From the NCBI RefSeq assembly GCF_015453285.1, contig NZ_JADLZT010000009.1, positions 1 through 64,000 of the forward strand: 64,000 nucleotides of DNA, read 5' to 3'. The position numbers and the translations under genes were made by a program. Positions 8,919 through 16,018 of this stretch are shown here, in pieces; position 1 is the first letter of the stretch; every line of letters begins with the position of its first letter. The notes beneath the pieces were generated by a model. It ran no database searches. It saw only the letters and a list, made by a program, of their open reading frames with translations, and had not been told where the DNA came from. The stretch is from Lysobacter niastensis (lineage in GTDB: Bacteria; Pseudomonadota; Gammaproteobacteria; Xanthomonadales; Xanthomonadaceae).

Positions 8919-9644
8919 ATGGGAATTCCGGCCGACCAATGCGTAGCGCTACTGCGTGACGCTCTTAGCAATAGACCGACCGACCCCTGGTCGGACGAGG
9001 CAGCAGCGTGGTTTGCCGAGGTGGCTGGCATCATCAACGCCCACGACGGTGTTCTCGGCATGCCGTTTCAGATGCTGATCCCGCGCGTAACAAACCGACA
9101 CTCGGGTGGGCCGACCGCCGCTAACCTCACATTGAACGCACAGACGGAGTTCGTCACTAGGGCAAAGAGCGCGCTAACGCAGCTTCAGCTCGTAACCAAC
9201 ACGTTCACAACACGCCAACTTGGAGCGGGTGCGGTACATGACTACTTCGAAGAAGTCCGCCAGTTGATTGCGGGAGCGACGCGCGAAGTGCTGTTCATCG
9301 ACCCCTATATCGATACCACCTTCGTTACGCGTTACCTGCCACAGATTCCGTCAGGTATTAGAGTTCGGCTGCTTACAGCAGAGCGACAAGCCGCCGCCCT
9401 TCGCGAATCTCTGAACCTGTATCAGCAACAGCATGGCACCGCTGTCGAGCTGCGTGTGATGCCCGATCGGTCATTGCATGACCGACACCTGGTCGTCGAT
9501 GCCCGCGACGTGTACCAGTCCGGTGCGTCATTCAAGGACGGCGCGAGGAACGCCGCGACATCCATCAATCAGATTGTCGATGTAGCCGCAGACCTCATCC
9601 GCGCCCATGATGCGAATTGGACGGCCGCCACCGTAGTCGCCTAG
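8919..9644 (+). CDS. PLD-like (HKD-type) protein, probable element cargo
   Basis: The 241-residue protein carries one phospholipase-D-like half-site in its C-terminal part. 'VLFIDPYID' forms the early strand (about 125), and 'HDRHLVVD' near residue 187 matches the H-x-K-x4-D pattern with Arg in place of Lys, followed by a Gly-Ala-Ser loop. The first 110 residues match nothing I recognise. ATG 8919 has AGGGGA upstream. It is the only plus-strand gene in the integrative module, convergent with the primase-helicase, a typical cargo position. Single-site PLD-like proteins occur as nucleases and in anti-phage systems, so a defence role is possible but inferred. Lys-to-Arg leaves catalysis uncertain. 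Confidence 0.7.
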   Translation: MGIPADQCVALLRDALSNRPTDPWSDEAAAWFAEVAGIINAHDGVLGMPFQMLIPRVTNRHSGGPTAANLTLNAQTEFVTRAKSALTQLQLVTNTFTTRQLGAGAVHDYFEEVRQLIAGATREVLFIDPYIDTTFVTRYLPQIPSGIRVRLLTAERQAAALRESLNLYQQQHGTAVELRVMPDRSLHDRHLVVDARDVYQSGASFKDGARNAATSINQIVDVAADLIRAHDANWTAATVVA

Positions 9645-9652
9645 CCAGGCCT

Positions 9653-9706
9653 GTCCGTTTTGTGTCCGTCGTCCGGTTGCCTATAGGCAAACCGGACAAA
9701 ACGGAC
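9653..9706. terminator. Long imperfect hairpin between convergent genes
   Basis: GTCCGTTTTGT (9653-9663) pairs exactly with ACAAAACGGAC (9696-9706); inside it CCGGT (9673-9677) pairs with ACCGG (9691-9695) around a TATA-containing tip. Lying between the PLD-like and primase-helicase stops, it could end transcription from both sides. The same bases also form part of an iteron-like repeat set. Confidence 0.5.
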
Positions 9707-9764
9707 GCGGCAAATCGGGCAAACAGGACGCAAAGCGGGAACAAACCGGACGCAAACCGGACGC
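9688..9764. repeat. Iteron-like repeats beside the replication gene (candidate origin)
   Basis: Two perfect tandem copies of AAACCGGACGC occupy 9743-9753 and 9754-9764. Single-mismatch copies lie at 9721-9731 and 9698-9708, a shorter core at 9689-9697, and inverted copies of the same core at 9653-9677. Short repeats next to the 3' end of a replication initiator gene resemble the iterons of satellite and plasmid origins. Origin function is inference. Confidence 0.5.
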
Positions 9765-9770
9765 TGGGTT

Positions 9771-11786
9771 TCACAGCGCGCGGACGTAATCTCCATATTC
9801 GATGGCAATCTTTCCAGCGGTTTGAAGCGTACTGCGCAGGTCGTAGAACCGCTTCCGGTCGATGTCCTCGCCTGCAAGCCTGGCGCGCCATTCGTCAAGC
9901 TTCACGCGAGCGCCGTTCGGATCGTGCCCGCTGCGCTCCAGTCGCTGGCGGCGCTCGGCTTCCAGTTCCGCCAAGATTTGCAAGGCGACTGTCTGATGGC
10001 GACCGCGGCCAGCCTTACCGGCCTTCGCTGCAGGAACATAGGAAACGCCACTAAGGGCAACGCTATGCAACGGCTGCCCGTCGTCATCCCGGATCGGAAG
10101 CTCTACGCGATCCATGCGAAACGCGACTGGCTCGGGTTGCTCAGCGTCCTTCATCTTCGTGGCCTCGATGCGGACAAGGCCGTTTTCGTCCTTTGTGACC
10201 GAATACTCGGCGTCCAGCGCGCCCTTCAGTGCGGTTGAACCACGCGCGCGGGTCTTGTCGGCATGGCCCGAGTGGTGAACGATCATGACGCACGCGCGAA
10301 ACCGCGTGCGGAGGTATTCGTCGAGGTTGGCAACGAATGCGCCCATGTCCTGCGCGCTGTTTTCATCGGCGCCGCCGAAATTGCGGGCCAAAGTGTCGAT
10401 TACAATGAGGGCCGGGGCTTGCCCACTCGTCTTAGCCAGTTCCTCGACAGCTTCGGAAACCGCTTTGGCCGCAGCCATATCGAACAGGCGAGCAGGTCGC
10501 AGGCTCACGAACAGCGGAGCGCCCTTCAAAGAAACCCCGTTGTGTACCTCCCAACCGGCGAAGCGCCGCGCCAATCCGTTGTGACCCTCACCGGCGATAT
10601 AGAACACGGGGCCCGGGGTCGTGCGGCGGCCATGCCAAGACGTACCCGTGGCGACGCAGCAGGCCAGATCGATGGCTGCGAATGACTTACCGCAGCCAGG
10701 GTCGCCGAACATCAACGCCAGGGAATCGGTTTCAACGTAGTCGCGCACCAGCCAGGTAATGGGCTTGATGTTCTCTCCGATCAAGTCGCCGACGCGACAA
10801 AAGGCGAAGGATCGCGCCCCAGCAGCGTCATGAGCGGCAGTGATCTGTTGTTCGTTCCGGAGCAACTCCCGTACAACTTCGATCCCATCACGGATGTACA
10901 GGTCGTTCACGTCTGCGCCGTCGGGCAGGTCACTGGGCAGCTCAATCCACGTGCAGCCCAAGCGTTCGGCATCCGCTTCGCGGGCCGACTCCTTTCCGCG
11001 GTCGGCCACCAGCACGAGACGCGACGCACGGGAGCGCACTGCGGCGGCAACGCGTGACGTGTTTCCCGACCCAAACGTCACCACGGCCGGGGCGCCAGTC
11101 GCTTCGTGAACTGTCCATGCGGCTCCGATGCCCTCTACGATATAGGCAGGTGAATCAGTGTTCAGATCGCCCACGACGTAGAGCGTGCCTGCCATAGTCG
11201 CGCCCGACAGGTTCAGTTTTTTGCCCGGTGTCGGAGGGATGAATTGAATGCTCTGCAACAGCCCATCGGTTGTACGCGCTGGGATCATCAGCCAACCGTC
11301 GATCGCCTCCCCAGCAATCCGCAGTCGGCCGCGATACACCCGCAGCCCACCAGGGTCGCCACTTTTGCGGACGATGTAGCCATGTTCGGCCGTTGCGGGC
11401 TCGGCAGCGTCCCACAGTCGGAACGGATCAGGCGTAGGCGTGCGGGCCACCTTCCTCGCTGATTCCTGGTGTGATTGCGGCGGAGTAGACGCCAGCGGTG
11501 CCGAGCGCTCATCCCATCCATTTTCCCGCGCCAGGTGGAAGAGGGTGGCGGGTTTGATGCCGCCGCCCCTGCGCCAACTCTCCCACCGGGTGCGGGTGTC
11601 GCGCTCGCCCTTGTAACGATCGCCGCCGTGGCTACTCCATGAATTGAATGCTTCGAAATCTACCCCCGCCGCTTTTGCGGCCATACCGGCTTTCAGCCAG
11701 ACCTCTCCGCTGCAGTCCGGTGGTATTGCGTGCAGGGCCGACAGCGCCCGAGCACATTCCATGTTGTCGCGAAGCACGGCGCTCAT
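9771..11786 (-). CDS. Primase-helicase (PriCT-2, Toprim, RepA-type AAA)
   Basis: The 671-residue protein combines three parts. The N-terminus (1-85) resembles PriCT-2, with 'WLKAGMAAKAAG' and 'WESWRRGGG'. A central Toprim-like region follows (about 140-330), with 'YIVEGIGAAWTVHEATG'. Then comes a RepA-type ATPase with Walker A 'GDPGCGKS' near 361-368, Walker B 'LIVIDTLARNFGGADEN', and 'IVHHSGH'. This layout is common in phage-satellite and integrative-element replication proteins that prime and unwind their own origin. The start overlaps the stop of the upstream small gene by ATGA. An iteron-like cluster lies just beyond its stop. It should permit autonomous replication of the excised element. 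Confidence 0.88.
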   Translation of the reverse strand: MSAVLRDNMECARALSALHAIPPDCSGEVWLKAGMAAKAAGVDFEAFNSWSSHGGDRYKGERDTRTRWESWRRGGGIKPATLFHLARENGWDERSAPLASTPPQSHQESARKVARTPTPDPFRLWDAAEPATAEHGYIVRKSGDPGGLRVYRGRLRIAGEAIDGWLMIPARTTDGLLQSIQFIPPTPGKKLNLSGATMAGTLYVVGDLNTDSPAYIVEGIGAAWTVHEATGAPAVVTFGSGNTSRVAAAVRSRASRLVLVADRGKESAREADAERLGCTWIELPSDLPDGADVNDLYIRDGIEVVRELLRNEQQITAAHDAAGARSFAFCRVGDLIGENIKPITWLVRDYVETDSLALMFGDPGCGKSFAAIDLACCVATGTSWHGRRTTPGPVFYIAGEGHNGLARRFAGWEVHNGVSLKGAPLFVSLRPARLFDMAAAKAVSEAVEELAKTSGQAPALIVIDTLARNFGGADENSAQDMGAFVANLDEYLRTRFRACVMIVHHSGHADKTRARGSTALKGALDAEYSVTKDENGLVRIEATKMKDAEQPEPVAFRMDRVELPIRDDDGQPLHSVALSGVSYVPAAKAGKAGRGRHQTVALQILAELEAERRQRLERSGHDPNGARVKLDEWRARLAGEDIDRKRFYDLRSTLQTAGKIAIEYGDYVRAL

Positions 11787-12226
11787 GCGGTCCTCTTCCT
11801 CTCAAGGGCGCGCATGTCGGCGAGCATCATCGCAGCGTCCAGTTCATCGAAGTCGAACTGCGAGTAAGGGTAACGGCGAGCCTCTTGCGCCAATGACCTT
11901 GCGGCAGCCTCCGGATCGAGGTGATTCCGTATTGCGGCCACAATCACACGCTGTGCTGCAAGGAGGCGCTGCCCGTTCAATGCACCCAGGGTCGGAAAAT
12001 CAAATTCATCCTCCGGGAGCATGAATTCGAGGAAACGCAAGAACTCGCGTCCCGGATTCATCCTGTGCCGACGCGGAATGCAAGTCACACGCGGCTTTCG
12101 AGCCCAGCAAGGCGGATGGTCGATCACGATTGAGCTAGGGTGTTCGTCGTGCTCGGTGGCAAAAGAGGTGAAACTTTCTGTCACATTCCCGTCAAGGCAT
12201 GGGGTATGGGTGGTATTGGAAGTCAT
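11783..12226 (-). CDS. Unknown protein between AlpA and primase genes
   Basis: This 147-residue protein is not recognised. Its C-terminal half (about 60-145) is helical and charged, with 'LRFLEFMLPEDEFDFP' and 'LAQEARRYPYSQFDFDELDAAMM', while the N-terminal 50 residues are polar and low in order. It is coupled on both sides: its ATG overlaps the AlpA stop (ATGA) and its stop overlaps the primase start. Such small genes in this position of integrative elements are often replication accessory or regulatory factors; that is inference. An internal Met at about residue 56 could be the true start of the folded part. Confidence 0.65.
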   Translation of the reverse strand: MTSNTTHTPCLDGNVTESFTSFATEHDEHPSSIVIDHPPCWARKPRVTCIPRRHRMNPGREFLRFLEFMLPEDEFDFPTLGALNGQRLLAAQRVIVAAIRNHLDPEAAARSLAQEARRYPYSQFDFDELDAAMMLADMRALERKRTA

Positions 12227-12432
12227 GCAACACGCATCCTCAGGCGCGACTCGGCGATGCGCGATTGGATCCAGGCCTCTACATCGGCAGAAACCCAGCC
12301 CGCGGCGCGGGGGCCAATCTTTACCTGCTTTGGGAATGTCCCCTTCGCCATGTGATCGTAGATCGTGGCGCGGGGAAGGCCGGTCATTTCTGACACGACC
12401 GGCAAGCGAATAATCTTGATCTGTTCTGACAC
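12223..12432 (-). CDS. AlpA-family helix-turn-helix regulator
   Basis: The 69-residue protein is a MerR-like winged-helix of the AlpA/phage-excisionase group: 'RLPVVSEMTGLPRATIYDHMAKGTFPKQVKIG' supplies the helix-turn-helix and wing, ending with 'VEAWIQSRIAE'. In P4-like elements AlpA activates excision and the replication operon. It is the first gene of the three-gene replication run and overlaps the next by four bases. The promoter should lie in 12433-12557, between it and the integrase stop. Confidence 0.9.
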   Translation of the reverse strand: MSEQIKIIRLPVVSEMTGLPRATIYDHMAKGTFPKQVKIGPRAAGWVSADVEAWIQSRIAESRLRMRVA

Positions 12433-12557
12433 GCTGACACCCTGTTTCTAGTGGATGGGGCCAGTGTGGAAGGGCGTCTAACTGAAATCCTCTCGCGGGA
12501 TTTCCGCGCGACTTGGAGGGCGGCGGGGGCTAATGACCGCCTGTAAGTCTTTGATTT

Positions 12558-13826
12558 TCAGAAGCCGAGTGCAGGAAGCTTAGCGATTCCGGCCTTAACT
12601 TCAGAGGGCAGGAGAGAGGCGTAGTGCTTGCGCGTAATGCGACTGTCGCTGTGCCCAAGAGCCTTCGCTACGAGCTCGATGTCCTTCGTGGCCACCAGCA
12701 GAAGCTTGCCGTAGGTCGCGCGCGTGGTCTTGAAGGTGACTTCTTCGAGCTGCGCTGCTCGCACTGCCGTGGCCATCGGCTTAGCCGCATCGGACCGCGC
12801 CCAGATAGCGCCACTCTCCCTGACAAATATCGGATCATTTTTTTGGCGGCCAGCCGTCAAAGCGTCAAACAGAGCGACGCCCTCTGGCGTGAGGGGCTGA
12901 GTCAGCGTCTTATAGGTCTTGGACTGCCGAATGGTTACGGTTCCATGGGCAGCGTCGAAATCCCGCACGCGCATCGTGCAAAGTTCGCCGTAACGGGCAC
13001 CAGTCATGAGTGCTCCCTGCAGCAGGGTTCGCAGGTCAGCCGGGGCAGCGCCCAACAGTCGCGTTATCTCGTCCTTGTCGAGCATCCGCGGTACTGGATC
13101 ATCGCCCAGGGCGAAGGGGGACACATTTCGCCACCAATCCGCCATATCGTCGGGCAACCCGTCGTGCTGGCGTGCCCATGTGAGGGCGGCCTTCGCCATC
13201 GTGAGAATACGGTTCGCGGTCGCACGCCGGCTGCGGACCTGTTCGGGATCGGTTGTGTCGAACTCTTGGATCCGGCCGCGTACGGTCGGAGCCAAAGTCG
13301 CCATGCCTGCATGCCACTTCCGCATTGCCTTGGCATCCAGGGCGGTTACCAGCCTGGCGCCAATGTCCTTGCGTGCGTGACGCTCCCAAACTTGCTTTGA
13401 CATTTGGGCGGTGGACGAGGGCATCACACGGTTGAAGCGTCCGCCAGGCGTAACCTGGCGCTGCTCTATGTAGACGTCGAAAACTTGATTCAGCGTTAGC
13501 CCATCGGAGTAATGGCGGGGAAGGGGTTTGCGATCCTCCAATTGCATGGTCGTCGCCAGCTTCACAGCCTGAGCGTAGGACAGCACGATGGTTCCGTCGG
13601 CCTTGATCCCGTCGTCGGGGGTTCCGATTCGCTGCTTTCGATAGGCGCCTGCCACCCGTTGGCGCACGAACCATGAAACGTCCCGAGCACCTTTGGCGTA
13701 GCCGATGGCCGTGCCCGGAACCAATTCGACCCAGTAGGGCTCGCGGCGCACATGAAGTCGATTGCGAGCCTCTGCGCTCGATATCCGCACGCCGCTCTGG
13801 CGGCTACTTACGGGCTTTCTAGCCAT
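12558..13826 (-). CDS. Tyrosine recombinase/integrase
   Basis: The 422-residue integrase has an N-terminal arm-binding domain, a core-binding helical domain (about 135-230) and a C-terminal catalytic domain. The catalytic Arg lies in 'TGARYGEL' near 278, the second box reads 'TFKTTRATYG' near 363 (Lys where many relatives have His, Arg retained), and the nucleophile Tyr is in 'RITRKHYASL' near 402. The ATG at 13826 has GGGGGA upstream; an earlier in-frame start is unlikely. The gene's 5' end faces the tRNA-Glu fragment about 190 bases away, matching a tRNA-targeting integrase next to its attachment site. All the expected catalytic residues except the His are visible, so it is probably active. 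Confidence 0.92.
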   Translation of the reverse strand: MARKPVSSRQSGVRISSAEARNRLHVRREPYWVELVPGTAIGYAKGARDVSWFVRQRVAGAYRKQRIGTPDDGIKADGTIVLSYAQAVKLATTMQLEDRKPLPRHYSDGLTLNQVFDVYIEQRQVTPGGRFNRVMPSSTAQMSKQVWERHARKDIGARLVTALDAKAMRKWHAGMATLAPTVRGRIQEFDTTDPEQVRSRRATANRILTMAKAALTWARQHDGLPDDMADWWRNVSPFALGDDPVPRMLDKDEITRLLGAAPADLRTLLQGALMTGARYGELCTMRVRDFDAAHGTVTIRQSKTYKTLTQPLTPEGVALFDALTAGRQKNDPIFVRESGAIWARSDAAKPMATAVRAAQLEEVTFKTTRATYGKLLLVATKDIELVAKALGHSDSRITRKHYASLLPSEVKAGIAKLPALGF

Positions 13827-13971
13827 TGGTGAATCCCCCGATCTTGCGGCCGCCGCCACCGGGGCGGCGTTCCCACTACTGCGGTAAAGTGCGGTAACTT
13901 ACCGACCTAGATGCCATTGGACGCTACCGTACAATAAGTAGGACAAAAATCAATAGCATCAAATGGTTAGG

Positions 13972-13989
13972 TATTCACGGGTGTGAATA
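13972..13989. promoter_or_regulatory. Inverted repeat upstream of integrase
   Basis: TATTCAC and GTGAATA form a 7-base inverted repeat with a 4-base spacer, between the integrase start and the att scar. It could be an arm-type integrase/AlpA site; this is position-based inference. Confidence 0.4.
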
Positions 13990-14014
13990 TTCTGACGCAA
14001 TTGAACAGCTAATG

Positions 14015-14063
14015 ACACCCTTTCACGGTAGCGACCGGGGTTCGAATCCCCGTGGGGACGCCA
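14015..14063 (+). tRNA. 3' fragment of tRNA-Glu(UUC), attR-like scar
   Basis: The sequence matches the 3' two-fifths of a tRNA-Glu: anticodon loop CTTTCAC (anticodon TTC) flanked by short complementary ACC/GGT, a complete T arm (CGGGG-TTCGAAT-CCCCG), the acceptor 3' strand TGGGGAC, discriminator G and CCA at 14061-14063. The 5' half, with its acceptor strand GTCCCCA and D arm, is absent. This is the pattern left when an integrase recombines inside a tRNA gene. The fragment is not a functional tRNA. A downstream tRNA-type terminator shows that the chromosomal side begins here. Confidence 0.85.
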
Positions 14064-14071
14064 ATTAGATC

Positions 14072-14111
14072 AAACACTTAGGGCTGCCGAGAGGCGGCCC
14101 TAAGTGTTTTT
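14072..14111 (+). terminator. Strong rho-independent terminator after tRNA-Glu fragment
   Basis: AAACACTTAGGGC (14072-14084) pairs over 13 bases with GCCCTAAGTGTTT (14097-14109), with a 12-base loop that itself has a small GCC/GGC stem, and ends in a T-run. It is the likely native terminator of the disrupted tRNA-Glu transcript. Confidence 0.9.
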
Positions 14112-14577
14112 CGAAGTCGTAATTGATCGCCCGATAGGCAACCGGTAGGCAAGTTTCTCGCCCGAGGCGGCCGCGAGGATCGGCTTGCCGCATGAACGAC
14201 CTCGGCATAACCCAGTCGTTCTTCGAGATACACACGTGATTGGTGCGGCGACACAGGAACGCATACAGGTCAGTCATCTTCAGCGCGGCCGCAATGAGGA
14301 TGGTCGCGAAAGCCAGCACTCCGCATCAGTGCGGTACCACATGGGCGAGTCGGCGACGTTGCCATGACGTGCGCATCGAACTCGCTGCTGTTCCAGGGCG
14401 CCACGTGCAGATAATCCCGACTCATCGCCGCTAGGGTTACGGTTGAGGGCCTGTTCTGCATCGCTCAGCGCCGACTTGTCGACACCACGCGTTTCGCCAG
14501 GGCCGTGACGAATGCATCCAATTGCGCCTTCGACCTGCCGCTCGGATAAGAAGGCGTTTCGATGAAGCGTACAGTGC
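14112..14577. other. Gene-free stretch, possibly decayed
   Basis: Between the tRNA terminator and the stop of the porin gene I find only short frames. Several minus-strand pieces look coding-like but are interrupted, and none is recognisable. It may be pseudogene debris at the island border. Confidence 0.4.
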
Positions 14578-16014
14578 CTACCAGGCGAAACTGACCTCGA
14601 AGCCTGCATAGTTGCTGTCGCTGCCGCCGGCATTGCGCAGCACTTCGGCAACGGCGTAGTGAACCAGCTCGGCTGCAATCGAGACGTTGCGGCTCAACGT
14701 CCATTCGGCCTTGAGCTGCGCATAGGTGCCTGTCCTGCGCTTGGGTTGTCCGGCGGTCGCGGCGACTGGGACATTCGGTTGCAGATAAACCGCGTCAGAC
14801 GTGCGCTGGCGCCAGAGCATGCCGAACGCCGCCGTGGTCTCCAGGCCAACGAAAGGCTCAATTGTGATCGACGGCTTGAGCTGAATCAGGTTGACATACC
14901 CGGTATAGCCGGCGAGCGAGAAGGAGTAGGAACCGTTCGGGAACAGGGGATTGAACGTCTCGATGCGGCCATCACCGCTGCGCCGGTCGCCGGAAGCTGA
15001 GTCGGCCTGGATGCCCAGGCGCGGCGACCAGGGTTGCTGCGTGAACGTGTAGCCAGCGCGGCCCGCCAGCGCCCACGCCTGGACCTCCGCGTCACCCACA
15101 GAGCCCTGCTGGAGCATGCCTTCGACATCCCAGTCCCATGACGCGGCAGACCCCGCGAAGCGCACATCGATCACGTCCCGGCGTTCGCGTCCCGACCCGT
15201 CCGGGTAGTCGGCACCGTCGGCGGCGTACCTCGCATAGAAGGAGCTGAGGGAGCGGTCCTCAAGACCATGGTGCTCGGCCCGTAGGAGGTCGAAGCGTAG
15301 GTGGCGATTGGATTGATCATCGAACGATTCGTCCGCACGGTACTGGACCGGCTGGCTGATGAACCCGCTCACCTCCCAGTCGTCCCGCTCATAGCGCAGC
15401 AACGCCGCATCGAAGGACTGGCGGACGTTGGGGCCATCGCGAAGACTGAGAAAGCGCTGCTGTTCGAAGGCGAAATCCTGGCGCCCCAGACGGGCCATCA
15501 ACGTGCCGCCGCCCAGCGCAACTTTGTATGCGACGAAAGCATTGCGGAGGTCCAGTGGATTGCGGTCGGTTGGCGAAGGATCGGCCTTGCTGATCGACCT
15601 GACATCCTCGACCTGCACGAAAAGCCGCCAATGCGCGTTGAAGTTGACGTCGGCGTGCATCTGCAGGCGCTGCAGAAGATAGGAATCTGGCATGGCGCGC
15701 GTGCCGAATCCTGGCGCGTCGTTGCTCTCCAGACGCTCACGCCCATTTGCGCCCAGCGATACAAAGCTGCGCGGATCATCGGCGATCAACGGCAGGTACT
15801 TGAGCCGATCCAGGGGGCGCGTACGCAATGCCGGATCCGAGAGCGCCGACCAGTCCTCCTGCCATCGGTTGCTGCGAAGCTCGGGGCGCTCTGGCGGATG
15901 GACGGTCTGTGCAGCCGTCCCATCGTCGGTGTGCGCCCGGGCAGTGACCAGCAGCATCGCGACAACGACGCCACAAGCGAATGGTCGGGCGCGTCCAACG
16001 GGGGCGCGTATCAC
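14578..16014 (-). CDS. Alginate-export-family outer-membrane porin
   Basis: The 478-residue protein has an N-terminal signal segment ('GVVVAMLLVTARAHT'), a polar linker and then a long run of alternating beta strands ending in a terminal aromatic ('FEVSFAW'), the outer-membrane insertion mark. Motifs such as 'NAFVAYKVALGGGTLMARLGRQDF' match the alginate_exp (AlgE-like) barrel family, which in most bacteria serves uptake or export of small organic anions rather than alginate. The GTG at 16014 is chosen because it lies four bases after the MFS stop and just before the signal peptide. It is the last gene of the six-gene operon starting at 21145; no alginate genes are nearby. Confidence 0.8.
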   Translation of the reverse strand: MIRAPVGRARPFACGVVVAMLLVTARAHTDDGTAAQTVHPPERPELRSNRWQEDWSALSDPALRTRPLDRLKYLPLIADDPRSFVSLGANGRERLESNDAPGFGTRAMPDSYLLQRLQMHADVNFNAHWRLFVQVEDVRSISKADPSPTDRNPLDLRNAFVAYKVALGGGTLMARLGRQDFAFEQQRFLSLRDGPNVRQSFDAALLRYERDDWEVSGFISQPVQYRADESFDDQSNRHLRFDLLRAEHHGLEDRSLSSFYARYAADGADYPDGSGRERRDVIDVRFAGSAASWDWDVEGMLQQGSVGDAEVQAWALAGRAGYTFTQQPWSPRLGIQADSASGDRRSGDGRIETFNPLFPNGSYSFSLAGYTGYVNLIQLKPSITIEPFVGLETTAAFGMLWRQRTSDAVYLQPNVPVAATAGQPKRRTGTYAQLKAEWTLSRNVSIAAELVHYAVAEVLRNAGGSDSNYAGFEVSFAW

Positions 16015-16018
16015 TATC

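Larger units (their letters stand above)
8548..14063. mobile_element. Integrative element core (integrase, AlpA, primase-helicase, cargo); left end unresolved
   Basis: A tyrosine recombinase, an AlpA-type regulator, a small protein and a primase-helicase follow each other on the minus strand with ATGA junctions, as in P4-like satellites and small genomic islands. The right end coincides with a 3' tRNA-Glu fragment followed by a tRNA-type terminator, the expected attR. The left coordinate is only a working limit, set at the end of the SDR terminator: no second tRNA copy was found anywhere from 1 to 8918, so the element may extend beyond the window or be decayed. Confidence 0.6.

Noticed and set aside
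14065-14319. Minus-strand frame across the tRNA terminator
   Set aside because: It reads through the 13-base-pair terminator stem and lacks a recognisable product or start signal.
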